Assembly: GCA_937897645.1 (NCBI GenBank)
Contig: CALCNV010000082.1
Coordinates: 1 to 38,087, forward strand
Direction of reading: 5' to 3'
Origin: an uncultured Lysobacteraceae bacterium
GTDB taxonomy: Bacteria; Pseudomonadota; Gammaproteobacteria; Xanthomonadales; Xanthomonadaceae
DNA length: 38,087 bases
A program made the translations under genes and the position numbers. Shown piece after piece: positions 8,162 to 16,231 of the stretch. The notes beneath the pieces were generated by a model. The model was not told where the DNA came from and ran no database searches. It saw only the letters and a list, made by a program, of their open reading frames with translations. Each line of letters starts with the position of its first letter. Positions within the stretch are counted from its first letter, which is position 1.

Positions 8162-8959
8162 ATGAATAACGAATTACGCGAACGCTTTGCCGGCATTGAC
8201 CGCCTGTACGGGCAGGGTGCGGTGCAGCGCTACAGCCAGTGCCGCGTGGCCGTCGTTGGCATGGGCGGGGTGGGTTCGTGGGTGGTGGAAGCGCTGGCGC
8301 GTTCGGGCATCGGGCATATCACGCTGATCGATGCCGACGATATCTGCGTATCCAACACCAATCGCCAGTTGCCTGCACTCGAGGGCCAGTACGGCCGCAA
8401 TAAAGCCGAAGCCATGGCCGAGCGCTGCCGCGCCATCAATCCGCTGGTCGAGGTGGACGTGGTGCCGGAGTTCCTGGTTGCCAGCAACCTGGAAGGGTTG
8501 CTCGACCGCAACTTCGACCTGGTGCTGGATGCCTGCGACAGCTTCCGCACCAAGGTGGAAATGATCGCCTGGTGCCGTCGCCGCAAGTTGCCGATCATCG
8601 TCTCGGGTTCGGCGGGTGGTCGTACCGATCCCACCCAGATCCGCCTGCGTGACCTGTCGCGCACCGAGCACGACGCGCTGCTGGCGCTGATCCGCAAGAA
8701 ACTGCGCAGCGAATTCAATTTCCCCAAGAATCCGGACCGCTATTTCAGCGTGCAGGCGGTGTATTCGTTGGAGAACGTGAAGTATCCGCAGGCCGATGGA
8801 AGCGTGTGTGGCGTTCGCCCATCGCTTGGACCAGACGCGGCATTGAAGCTGGATTGCGGTGCCGGCCTGGGGGCCGCCACGCATATCACCGGTGCATTCG
8901 CATTCGCCATGGTCGCCAAGGCGCTGGAAGTGCTGTTGAAGGAAAAGAAGCCGTCGTAG
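8162..8959 (+). CDS. tcdA: tRNA threonylcarbamoyladenosine dehydratase
   Basis: An E1-like, ATP-dependent enzyme (CsdL/YgdL) that cyclises t6A at tRNA position 37 to ct6A. At 265 aa it matches E. coli TcdA. The ThiF/MoeB-type Rossmann fold shows VAVVGMGGVGSWVVEAL, then LIDADDICVSNTNRQLPAL for ATP binding. SGSAGGRTDPTQI and SVCGVRPSLGPD are family features, and a hydrophobic helix near the C-terminus (FAFAMVAKALEVLL) fits membrane association. The stop TAG (8957-8959) is inside the left arm of a palindrome. CsdA and CsdE are not in the window. Confidence 0.94.
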   Translation: MNNELRERFAGIDRLYGQGAVQRYSQCRVAVVGMGGVGSWVVEALARSGIGHITLIDADDICVSNTNRQLPALEGQYGRNKAEAMAERCRAINPLVEVDVVPEFLVASNLEGLLDRNFDLVLDACDSFRTKVEMIAWCRRRKLPIIVSGSAGGRTDPTQIRLRDLSRTEHDALLALIRKKLRSEFNFPKNPDRYFSVQAVYSLENVKYPQADGSVCGVRPSLGPDAALKLDCGAGLGAATHITGAFAFAMVAKALEVLLKEKKPS

Positions 8960-9058
8960 GAGTTGCGTAAGCTGCGACTAGAGGGTCTTGATCCGGACGT
9001 TGTGGATAGCTGATTGACCGTGCGATACGCAACAGTCGCAGCTTACGCAGCTCCTACG
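8955..9058. repeat. Palindromic repeat supplying stop codons of two convergent genes
   Basis: Arms 8955-8978 and 9035-9058 are 24-bp reverse complements with one mismatch, separated by 56 bases. The left arm contains the tcdA TAG (8957-8959) and the right arm contains the tatD TAG (9056-9054 on the minus strand). A related copy with a much shorter spacer is at 16817-16876. The position suggests a bidirectional terminator. Confidence 0.88.
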
Positions 9059-9824
9059 CAGTATCCGGCAGGTTGAACAGTCGTTTCGCATTCTCTGTCG
9101 TCGCGCTCGCAACCACCTCGACATCCACGCCGCGCAACGAGGCGATCACTTCGCAGACATGGGCGAGCCTGCTCGGCTCATTGCGCTGGCCGCGGATGCC
9201 GGCATCGGGCTGGTCGGGCGCGTCGGTTTCCAGCAATAGATACTCCAGCGGCATGTTGGCCACCAGGCCGCGCAGGCGGTTGGCGCGTTCATAGGTAGCG
9301 GGTCCGCCAATGCCGACCAGGAAGCCGAGTTGCCACAGTTGGCGCGCCTGTTCCGGGCTGCCGGAAAAGCTGTGCACCACGCCACGCAAGCCGCCGATGC
9401 GTTTCACCGAGGCGATCACCGCATCCACGGCGCGGCGTGCATGCACGATCACCGGCAGGTCGAAGTCGCGGGCCAGGGCGAGTTGTCCGTCGAAATAAAA
9501 CTGCTGGGTTTCATGCTCAAGTCCCTCGACGAAATAATCCAGGCCGCATTCGCCTACCGCCACCGGTTGTTCCTGCTCCAGCCATTGCGCGAGCTGGGCA
9601 AGATGCGCCGCTTGATGCGCGGACAGGTACATGGGGTGCAAGCCGTAGGCCGGGAACAGTCCAGGCGCGCTGCGACAAAGTTCACGCAGTTTTGGCCAGC
9701 CCTGCGCATCGATGGCGGGGATGACCTGATGCAGGATGCCGGCGTCGCGTGCGCGACGGATGACCGCTTCGCGGTCACGGTCGAACTCGGGTGCGTCCAG
9801 GTGGCAGTGGCTGTCGACCAGCAC
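9054..9824 (-). CDS. tatD: TatD-family metal-dependent deoxyribonuclease
   Basis: A 256-aa TIM-barrel hydrolase with 3'-5' exonuclease activity in characterised relatives. Metal and active-site motifs are in order: DSHCHLD at the N-terminus, AVGECGLDYF, VIVHARRA, GVVHSFSGS and LLETDAPDQP. The start is GTG at 9824. The stop is inside the right arm of the palindrome it shares with tcdA. The small membrane-protein gene just upstream on the same strand ends 8 bases before this start, so the two are probably cotranscribed. YcfH-type paralogues have the same motifs, so tatD is a family-level symbol. Confidence 0.9.
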   Translation of the reverse strand: MLVDSHCHLDAPEFDRDREAVIRRARDAGILHQVIPAIDAQGWPKLRELCRSAPGLFPAYGLHPMYLSAHQAAHLAQLAQWLEQEQPVAVGECGLDYFVEGLEHETQQFYFDGQLALARDFDLPVIVHARRAVDAVIASVKRIGGLRGVVHSFSGSPEQARQLWQLGFLVGIGGPATYERANRLRGLVANMPLEYLLLETDAPDQPDAGIRGQRNEPSRLAHVCEVIASLRGVDVEVVASATTENAKRLFNLPDTA

Positions 9825-9832
9825 GCGGCGTA

Positions 9833-10054
9833 CTACTGCTGCGTGGTGGACGAATCGATCACCGCGGGATCCTTGCGATGCTTCCAGTTGGCCAGCACGA
9901 TGGTTGTCATGCCTAGCAGCAGCTCATCAAGGAAGGGAATCGGATCCGGGATCACCAGCGTAACTGCGAACAGCGCGGCCGTGATCTTGAACAGGATGGG
10001 GAAACGCAGTTTCCGGGCCCAGTTCAATACGGGTAGCAACAGCGTCGAAGGCAT
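9833..10054 (-). CDS. Small membrane protein, DUF6116-like
   Basis: The 73-aa product starts MPSTLLLPVLNWARKLRFPI and has two hydrophobic segments, the second containing PDPIPFLDELLLGMTTIVL. The arrangement and the PDPIPF..DE motif match my memory of a small Xanthomonad family labelled DUF6116; this is recall, not a search. I chose ATG at 10054 because it gives the family-like N-terminus; ATG at 10123 would add 23 residues of poor quality. It lies 8 bases upstream of tatD on the same strand. The function is unknown. Confidence 0.65.
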   Translation of the reverse strand: MPSTLLLPVLNWARKLRFPILFKITAALFAVTLVIPDPIPFLDELLLGMTTIVLANWKHRKDPAVIDSSTTQQ

Positions 10055-10222
10055 TTCCAGGGTCTCTATCGGGGCGTACAGCGGACACGCTAGCACGTAG
10101 CCCGGCCTGGCGTGCGGGTTCATGCTGTGTCCGGTTTTGAAAGATTAAATCGGTTTTCGTTCAGTTATGCCATGCTGCAATCCACCCATCCACAGCGCGG
10201 GGTTTTCCCGCAGGAGATAGGC

Positions 10223-11047
10223 ATGAAGAGCACCACCACCACCATCCTCATTGCCACCGGCGCCCTGTTGTTTGGCGGCGTCGCAACGGCCGCCTTCATG
10301 AACAGTCGCGGCACCCCTGAACCTGTAACGGCCCTGCCTGCAGATGGGCTGGCGTCCGACCCGTCTGCAACCGCCCTTGATGATGCGGCCCTGGTGGACA
10401 ACCAGATCCAACCCAACACCCTGCAGTATGCGGATGTGGTCAAGGTCGCGCCCATCACCAGCAAGGACAAGCTGTATGCCACCGTGATCGGCAGCGAGCC
10501 GGTGCGCGAGACCACCACGACCACGACTCCACGCGAAGTCTGTGAAGACGTGGTCGTGCAAGAACGCCTGCCAGAACGTGACGGTAACACGGGCGGCACC
10601 GTGGCCGGCGCCGTCATCGGCGGCCTGATCGGCAACCAGATTGGCGGTGGCAACGGCAAGAAGGCCGCCACGGCGGGCGGTGCGGTGGTCGGCGGCCTGA
10701 TCGGCAACAAGGTCGACAAGAACCATGTAGGCGGCAAGGTCGTTTCGCGCACCGAACGCCAGTGCCACACCGAGAACGCGAGTTCCGAGTCCTCGCGCGT
10801 CACCGGCTACAACGTGACCTATCGCAATGCCGATGGCACCACCGGCACCATGCGCACGGACAGCAAGCCGGGCTCGCGCATCGCCATGGGCAGCAGCGAC
10901 AAGGTGGTCGGTTATGACGTCACCTATCGTTATGAAGGTGCGGAAAAGACCGTCCGCATGGACGAAAAGCCGGGCGAGCGCCTGCCGGTGATCGATGGCC
11001 AGGTGGTGACCCAGACCGCTTCGGTGGATGCCAATCCCCAGCGCTGA
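10223..11047 (+). CDS. Glycine-zipper 2TM envelope protein
   Basis: The 274-aa protein begins with an uncleaved or cleavable hydrophobic helix (TTILIATGALLFGGVATAAF), so it is exported or anchored. The middle holds two glycine-zipper helices (AGAVIGGLIGNQIGGGNG and GGAVVGGLIGNKV), the 2TM motif of the outer-membrane SlyB/17-kDa group. The C-terminal half has two related repeats around VTGYNVTYRNADGTTGTMR and VVGYDVTYRYEGAEKTVRM, each ending in a KPG turn. There is no lipobox. AGGAG lies just upstream of ATG 10223. A hairpin terminator follows. Confidence 0.85.
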   Translation: MKSTTTTILIATGALLFGGVATAAFMNSRGTPEPVTALPADGLASDPSATALDDAALVDNQIQPNTLQYADVVKVAPITSKDKLYATVIGSEPVRETTTTTTPREVCEDVVVQERLPERDGNTGGTVAGAVIGGLIGNQIGGGNGKKAATAGGAVVGGLIGNKVDKNHVGGKVVSRTERQCHTENASSESSRVTGYNVTYRNADGTTGTMRTDSKPGSRIAMGSSDKVVGYDVTYRYEGAEKTVRMDEKPGERLPVIDGQVVTQTASVDANPQR

Positions 11048-11071
11048 GAAACCGCTTCGGCGTATCCACCA

Positions 11072-11100
11072 GGAAAGCCGGCGATTTCGCCGGCTTTTCC
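11072..11100 (+). terminator. Intrinsic terminator after the glycine-zipper gene
   Basis: AAAGCCGGCGA and TCGCCGGCTTT form an 11-bp stem with a two-base loop, followed by TTTCC. It lies 24 bases after the stop codon and separates this gene from gcdH. Confidence 0.85.
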
Positions 11101-11183
11101 GTTGCGGGTCGGCAAAACAGGGGGTTACGGCCTTGCATCGGCGCCGAATACAATGGCGGACTGTCCAAAACCGGCTCCTGCAC

Positions 11184-12347
11184 ATGGCCCTGAACCCCTA
11201 CGACCTGTTCGATATCCGCTCCCTGCTCAGTGAGGAGGAGCGCGCCGTACAGGACACCGTCGCCCGTTTCACCGACGAACGCGTGCGCCCGATCATCGGC
11301 GACGCCTTTGCCGAAGGCCGCTTCCCCAAGGAGCTGGTTGCCGAGATCGCGGAATTAGGCCTGCTCGGCTCCTCGCTGCCGGAACAGTACGGCGGTGGTG
11401 GCCTCAACGGCGTCAGCTATGGCCTGATCTGCCAGGAACTGGAGCGGGGCGATTCCGGCATCCGCAGTTTCGTCAGCGTGCAGTCCTCGCTGTGCATGTA
11501 TCCCATCTACGCGTACGGCAGCGAAGAGCAGCGCATGCGCTGGCTGCCGGACATGGCGGCGGGCAAGGTCATCGGCTGCTTCGGCTTGACCGAGCCGCAG
11601 GGCGGTTCCGATCCGGCGGCCATGAAGACCCACGCCAAGCGCGACGGCGCGGACTGGGTACTCAACGGTTCCAAGATGTGGATCACCAACGGCAACCTGG
11701 CCGATATCGCCATCGTCTGGGCGCAGACCGAGGACGGCATCCAGGGTTTCGTGGTGGAGAAGGATTTCGCCGGCTTCACCGCGCAGGAAATCCACAAGAA
11801 GATGAGCCTGCGTGCTTCGGTGACGTCTGCATTGTTCTTCGACAACGTGCGCGTGCCCGAAGCCAACCGCCTGCCCAACGTGAAAGGCCTGAAAGGCCCG
11901 CTGGGCTGCCTGACCCAAGCGCGCTACGGCATCACCTGGGGCCCGATTGGCGCGGCCATTGCCTGCCTGGACGAAGTGCTGGCCTACACCAAGGAGCGCA
12001 TCCTGTTCGAGCGTCCCGTGGCTGCCACGCAGAGCGCGCAGATCAAGATGGCCGAGATGGCCCGCCGCATCACCCTGGCGCAGCTGCTGTCGCTGCAACT
12101 GGGCCGCCTTAAGGACGCCGGCACCATGCAGCCGGCGCAGGTGTCGCTGGCGAAGTGGAACAACTGCCGCATGGCCATCGACATCGCTCGCGAATGCCGC
12201 GACCTGCTGGGTGGCGCTGGCATCACCACCGAACACGCCGCGATCCGCCACGCGCTGAACCTGGAATCGGTGATCACCTATGAAGGCACCGAGACCGTGC
12301 ACCAGTTGGTGATCGGGCGGGAGTTGACGGGTATCAACGCATTCTGA
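11184..12347 (+). CDS. gcdH: Glutaryl-CoA dehydrogenase
   Basis: An FAD enzyme that oxidises and decarboxylates glutaryl-CoA to crotonyl-CoA in lysine and tryptophan breakdown. The 387-aa protein has the acyl-CoA dehydrogenase order: helical N-domain, TEPQGGSDPAAMKTHA and WITNGNLADIAIVWA in the beta domain, then the helical C-domain with LLGGAGIT. The catalytic base is in TYEGTETVHQLVIGREL (Glu367), which together with TGINAF at the end is characteristic of glutaryl-CoA rather than short-chain dehydrogenases. The start is ATG 11184; TACAAT at 11149 is a possible -10 box. No electron-transfer flavoprotein genes are in the window. Confidence 0.93.
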   Translation: MALNPYDLFDIRSLLSEEERAVQDTVARFTDERVRPIIGDAFAEGRFPKELVAEIAELGLLGSSLPEQYGGGGLNGVSYGLICQELERGDSGIRSFVSVQSSLCMYPIYAYGSEEQRMRWLPDMAAGKVIGCFGLTEPQGGSDPAAMKTHAKRDGADWVLNGSKMWITNGNLADIAIVWAQTEDGIQGFVVEKDFAGFTAQEIHKKMSLRASVTSALFFDNVRVPEANRLPNVKGLKGPLGCLTQARYGITWGPIGAAIACLDEVLAYTKERILFERPVAATQSAQIKMAEMARRITLAQLLSLQLGRLKDAGTMQPAQVSLAKWNNCRMAIDIARECRDLLGGAGITTEHAAIRHALNLESVITYEGTETVHQLVIGRELTGINAF

Positions 12348-12351
12348 TTTT

Positions 12352-12487
12352 CCTTCTCCCTCTGGGAGAAGGTGCCCGAAGGGCGGATGAGGGAATGGAC
12401 CTTCAGGTTCACTGAATCTTTCCCTGATAGTCGTTCTCCCTCCCTCATCCGTCGCTTCGCGCCACCTTCTCCCGGTGGGAGAAGGGA
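12352..12487. repeat. Compound palindromic repeat with TTCTCCC arms
   Basis: The left arm (12352-12395) and right arm (about 12438-12487) are imperfect reverse complements, and each arm contains its own small hairpin (CCTTCTCCC...GGGAGAAGG). This is a typical intergenic repeat of Xanthomonads (recalled). It follows gcdH by 4 bases, and its right end provides the GGGAG upstream of the acetyltransferase gene. Confidence 0.8.
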
Positions 12488-12499
12488 GCAGTCAACCCC

Positions 12500-13057
12500 A
12501 TGAGCATCTTCGACCTGCAACTCGAAACCGACCGCCTGATCCTGCGTCCACCGCAGGCCCAGGATTTCGAGCCGTGGGCGGCCTTTATTGCCGACGAGGA
12601 AGCCGCCCAGTACATCGGTGGCGTGCAGCCACACCCTGTGGCATGGCGCAGTTTCGCTGCGATGATCGGGGTGTGGCACCTGCAAGGATTCGCGTTCTTC
12701 TCGGTGATCGAGAAGGCTACCGGGCAGTGGGTCGGTCGCCTTGGTCCCTGGCAGCCCGAAGGCTGGCCGGGTACGGAAGTGGGTTGGAGCATCGCCCGCC
12801 AGCACTGGGGCAAGGGCTTTGCGCCGGAAGGTGCGACGGCAGCCACCGACTGGGCGTTCGACACGCTGGGCTGGAGCGAGGTGATCCACACCATCGCCGA
12901 AGAAAACACCAATTCCAAGACCGTCGCGGCCAAGCTCGGCTCGCGTTTCCTGCGCATGGACTGGCTGCCTGCGCCGCATGATTCCAAACCGGTGGAGGTG
13001 TGGGGCCAATCACGCGAGGAATGGATGGCGCGGCGCAAGCTGGAGGGCAGGGCATGA
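12500..13057 (+). CDS. GNAT-family N-acetyltransferase, RimJ-like
   Basis: The 185-aa protein transfers an acetyl group from acetyl-CoA to an unknown amine. LETDRLILRPPQAQDFE opens the RimJ/RimL-type fold. The acetyl-CoA-binding region is EVGWSIARQHWGKGFAPEGA, followed by GWSEVIHTIAEENTNSKTVA, the usual N-S-V-A-like helix of this group. The ribosome site GGGAG at 12484-12488 is the last part of the preceding repeat. The stop overlaps the start of the next GST gene (ATGA), so the two are translationally coupled. Confidence 0.9.
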   Translation: MSIFDLQLETDRLILRPPQAQDFEPWAAFIADEEAAQYIGGVQPHPVAWRSFAAMIGVWHLQGFAFFSVIEKATGQWVGRLGPWQPEGWPGTEVGWSIARQHWGKGFAPEGATAATDWAFDTLGWSEVIHTIAEENTNSKTVAAKLGSRFLRMDWLPAPHDSKPVEVWGQSREEWMARRKLEGRA

Positions 13058-13692
13058 TCAGCGTCTACGGCATGTCCACCTCGGGCAATTGCCACAAGAT
13101 CCGCTTGCTGCTGGAACAGCTTGGCCACGGTTATCGCTGGATTGAAATCGACAGTGCGAACGGCGAAACGCGCACGCCCGAATATCTGGCCAAGAATCCG
13201 AACGGTCGCGTGCCGATGCTTGAGCTGGAGGACGGCCGACTGCTGGTGGAGTCCAATGCCATCCTCTGCTACCTGGCCGAAGGCACGGATTATCTTCCCG
13301 CCGAACCATGGCAACGCGCGCAGGCGCTGAGCTGGATGTTCTTCGAACAGTACAGCCACGAACCCTATGTCGCCGTCGCGCGTTTCATTCGTGGCTGGAC
13401 GCCCGCGGGTTCCCCGCGTCGTGCCGACCTGCCGCGGCTGGTGGAGCGCGGCGAGGAAGCACTGGCCGTGATGGAGAAGTACCTGGATAACGCGCCTTGG
13501 TTCAGCGGTAGCGACTACGGCATCGCAGATATCGCACTCTTTGCCTACACCGATTGCGCCAGTGATGGCGGTTTCTATCTCGCCAAGTTTCCTCTTGTTT
13601 CCAACTGGTTGTCGCGCATCCGCGCCACCGCCGGTTTTATTTCCATGCCTGCGGTCAGCGCCGAAGTCGCTGCACGCCTCGCCTTGCCTTGA
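13054..13692 (+). CDS. Glutathione S-transferase family protein
   Basis: A 212-aa two-domain GST. The N-terminal thioredoxin-like domain reads ISVYGMSTSGNCHKIRLLLE, with Ser/Cys near the usual catalytic position, then KNPNGRVPMLELEDGRLLVE with the cis-Pro and ESNAILCYLAEG for the glutathione contact. The helical C-domain ends with SDYGIADIALFAYT. The start ATG overlaps the acetyltransferase stop by 4 bases. It differs clearly from the GST at 2521. The close coupling to an acetyltransferase hints at a shared detoxification role, which is only inference. Confidence 0.88.
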   Translation: MISVYGMSTSGNCHKIRLLLEQLGHGYRWIEIDSANGETRTPEYLAKNPNGRVPMLELEDGRLLVESNAILCYLAEGTDYLPAEPWQRAQALSWMFFEQYSHEPYVAVARFIRGWTPAGSPRRADLPRLVERGEEALAVMEKYLDNAPWFSGSDYGIADIALFAYTDCASDGGFYLAKFPLVSNWLSRIRATAGFISMPAVSAEVAARLALP

Positions 13693-13705
13693 GTCTCAGC
13701 ACCCC

Positions 13706-15967
13706 ATGACTGCAAAACCAATTCCCGCCCGCATGAAGGGCCTGAACCGCGCCGAGATCTGCGACCAGAACTTCACCGAGTTCGTGCAGCAGTGGAACGG
13801 TACGGTTGCGGCAAAACCTGCACTTGGTGAAGCGGTGATTGAAGGCAGCGCGCTGGATGCGCAGTCATTCGTTGAGTTGCTGGAATCGCAACTGGTCTCG
13901 CGCCATCTGGATTTGATGGCGCGAGTACTGCGCGTGCAGAACAAGGTCTTCTACACCATCGGCAGCTCGGGCCACGAAGGCAATGCCATGGTTGCGCGAT
14001 TGGCGCGCCACACCGATCCCGCGTTCCTGCATTACCGTTCCGGCGCATTCATGGCCGAGCGCTTCCGCAAGTTGCCTGGCATGGATCCGATCATGGATTC
14101 GGCGCTTTCGTTTGCGGCAAGCTCGGAAGATCCCGCATCCGGTGGCCGCCACAAGGTCTGGGGTTCCAAGCCGTTGTGGGTGCTGCCACAGACTTCGACC
14201 ATCGCATCGCACTTGCCGAAAGCGCTGGGCACCGCCGTAGCCATCGAGCAGGCCAAGCGCATTGGCCATGAGTCCCCGGTTCCCGATGACAGCATCGCCA
14301 TCTGCTCCTTCGGCGATGCGTCCAGCAACCACGCGACCGCGCAGACTGCCTTCAATGCGGCTGCCTGGACGTCCTACCAGAAGCTGCCTGCGCCGGTGCT
14401 GTTCGTATGCGAAGACAACGGCATCGGCATCTCGGTGAAGACGCCGGGTGGCTGGATCGAGCGCAACTTCGCCAAGCGCGATGACCTGGATTATTTCTAC
14501 GCCGACGGACTCGACCTCGCGACCGGTTACGGACAGGTGCAAGCCGCGGTGGAGCACTGCCGCCGCACGCGTCGCCCGACGTTCCTGCACCTGCGCACCA
14601 CGCGCATCATGGGCCATGCCGGCACCGACTTCGAGATCGAATGGCGGCCGATCGAGGAACTGGTGGCGGTGGAGGCGGGCGATCCTTTGCTGCGTTCGGC
14701 GGCGATTGCGCTGGAGTCAGGCCTGTATTCGAAGGAATCATTGCTGGCGTTGTACGAAGGCATCCGCCGCAAGTGTTTCGCCGCGGCCGAGGCCGCCGAC
14801 AAGACGCCCAAGCTGACGCGCCTTGAAGACGTGGTCGCACCGTTGGCGCCGTACACGCCCGACAAAGTCATGGCAGAAGCCCGTCGCCCCGCAGCCGCCG
14901 AGAAGCGCCTGCAGGTGTTCGGCGGTGAAGCAAAGCTGCCGGAGGCGCAGCCGCCACGGCATCTGTCCATCCAGATCAACAACGCCTTGCACGACCTGTT
15001 CTGCAAATATCCCGAAGCGCTGCTGTTCGGCGAAGACGTGGCCCAGAAGGGCGGCGTGTATACGGTGACCAAGGGCTTGCACAAGGCATTCAAGAACAGC
15101 CGCGTGTTCAACACGCTGCTGGATGAGACCATGATCCTCGGCCTCGCCCAGGGCTACGCCAACCTCGGCATGCTGCCGGTACCGGAAATCCAGTACCTGG
15201 CCTATTTCCACAATGCCTGCGACCAGATCCGTGGTGAAGCCGCTTCGCTGCAATTCTTCAGCAACAACCAGTATCGCAATCCGATGGTGGTGCGCATGGC
15301 CGGGCTGGGCTACCAGCGCGGGTTTGGTGGGCATTTCCACAACGACAACTCCATCACCGCGTTGCGCGACATTCCGGGTCTCGTCGTCGGTTGCCCATCG
15401 CGCGGTGATGATGCGGCGACGATGTTGCGGACCCTTGCCGCCCTGGCGAAGGTCGATGGACGGGTGAGCATTTTCCTCGAGCCCATCGCCCTGTACATGA
15501 CCAAGGACCTGCACGAGGCCGGCGATGGCCAGTGGCTGACCGCCTATCCGGCGCAGGACGAGGCGATGGTCCTCGGCGAAGGGCGCATCTACGACGAAAG
15601 TGCCGACGACCTGGTCATCTTCACCTATGGCAACGGCGTGCCGATGAGCTTGCGTGCCGCACGCAGCATTGAAGCCAAGCGTGGATGGAAGGTGCGGGTG
15701 GTCGACTTGCGCTGGCTGGTGCCGCTCAACGAGGCTTTCATCGCGGAGCAGGCGAAATCCGCCAAGCGCATCCTCATCGTCGACGAAGGCCGGCATTCGG
15801 CGGGCGTGGGCGAGGGCGTGATCACGGCCATCGCCGAGGCCGGATTCGGCGGGCGCCCCTTCCAGCGCGTGGTCGGCGTGGATACGTACACGCCACTCGC
15901 CGGCGCGGCCTTGCTGGTGTTGCCGGGTGACGACGACATCGTGGTGGCGGCCGATCGTCTGGCGTGA
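13706..15967 (+). CDS. Fused alpha/beta E1 component, 2-oxoacid (branched-chain type) dehydrogenase
   Basis: A thiamine-diphosphate enzyme that decarboxylates a 2-oxoacid. The 753-aa chain joins an E1-alpha domain (about 60-370) to an E1-beta domain (about 410-753). The alpha part shows GSSGHEGNAM and the ThDP/Mg motif GDASSN (203-208) ending in CEDNGIGIS. The beta part shows FGEDVAQKGGV (from 441), DETMILGLAQGYANLG, YFHNACDQIRGEA and VDLRWLVPLN. Separate alpha and beta chains are the usual state, so the fusion is notable. No E2 or E3 gene is adjacent. The start ATG 13706 is 13 bases after the GST stop. The 2-oxo substrate is inferred from family resemblance only. Confidence 0.88.
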   Translation: MTAKPIPARMKGLNRAEICDQNFTEFVQQWNGTVAAKPALGEAVIEGSALDAQSFVELLESQLVSRHLDLMARVLRVQNKVFYTIGSSGHEGNAMVARLARHTDPAFLHYRSGAFMAERFRKLPGMDPIMDSALSFAASSEDPASGGRHKVWGSKPLWVLPQTSTIASHLPKALGTAVAIEQAKRIGHESPVPDDSIAICSFGDASSNHATAQTAFNAAAWTSYQKLPAPVLFVCEDNGIGISVKTPGGWIERNFAKRDDLDYFYADGLDLATGYGQVQAAVEHCRRTRRPTFLHLRTTRIMGHAGTDFEIEWRPIEELVAVEAGDPLLRSAAIALESGLYSKESLLALYEGIRRKCFAAAEAADKTPKLTRLEDVVAPLAPYTPDKVMAEARRPAAAEKRLQVFGGEAKLPEAQPPRHLSIQINNALHDLFCKYPEALLFGEDVAQKGGVYTVTKGLHKAFKNSRVFNTLLDETMILGLAQGYANLGMLPVPEIQYLAYFHNACDQIRGEAASLQFFSNNQYRNPMVVRMAGLGYQRGFGGHFHNDNSITALRDIPGLVVGCPSRGDDAATMLRTLAALAKVDGRVSIFLEPIALYMTKDLHEAGDGQWLTAYPAQDEAMVLGEGRIYDESADDLVIFTYGNGVPMSLRAARSIEAKRGWKVRVVDLRWLVPLNEAFIAEQAKSAKRILIVDEGRHSAGVGEGVITAIAEAGFGGRPFQRVVGVDTYTPLAGAALLVLPGDDDIVVAADRLA

Positions 15968-16005
15968 GCCACCGCCCGTGCACGACATCGTCGTGCGTAG
16001 TTGGT

Positions 16006-16202
16006 TAGAAGCTATCTCAAAATAGGACACACCAAATTCATTGTCGTCATCCCGCGAAGGCGGGGATCCAAGGACGTCAAGCCATTGAAGATCAAAGTCC
16101 ATGGGTTCCCGCCTGACCAGCCATTCGGCTGTTGAAAGCCGCGGGAATGACGATTTGAAATTTCATGGGAATGAGGCATTGCCTATTTTGAGATAGCTTC
16201 TA
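16006..16202. mobile_element. MITE-like element with 21-bp terminal inverted repeats
   Basis: The ends 16006-16026 and 16182-16202 are perfect 21-bp reverse complements (GAAGCTATCTCAAAATAGG core). The 197-bp body has no gene and contains a copy of the GTCATCCC-type palindrome. The dinucleotide TA flanks the 19-bp core on both sides, as expected for an element inserting at TA, but TA is also part of the 21-bp inverted match, so this is weak. No transposase of matching type is in the window. Confidence 0.7.
16044..16153. repeat. GTCATCCC-type palindromic repeat, copy nested in the MITE-like element
   Basis: It begins TCGTCATCCCGCGAAGGCGG and ends CGCGGGAATGACGA, the same outer arms as copies at 2373, 31354 and 32680. 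The middle contains an extra stretch (about 16115-16140) also seen in similar form in the 31354 copy. Confidence 0.8.
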
Positions 16203-16231
16203 GTATCGGCAGCCAACCAAGGAGATCCTGC

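Noticed and set aside
13541..13705. Upstream extension of the fused E1 frame
   Set aside because: It overlaps the GST gene by about 150 bases and encodes a Pro/Ser-rich stretch unlike the E1 family; ATG 13706 gives a normal start.
16004..16204. Target-site duplication at the MITE-like element
   Set aside because: Only TA can be called on both sides, and TA is also part of the 21-bp inverted match, so a real duplication cannot be shown.
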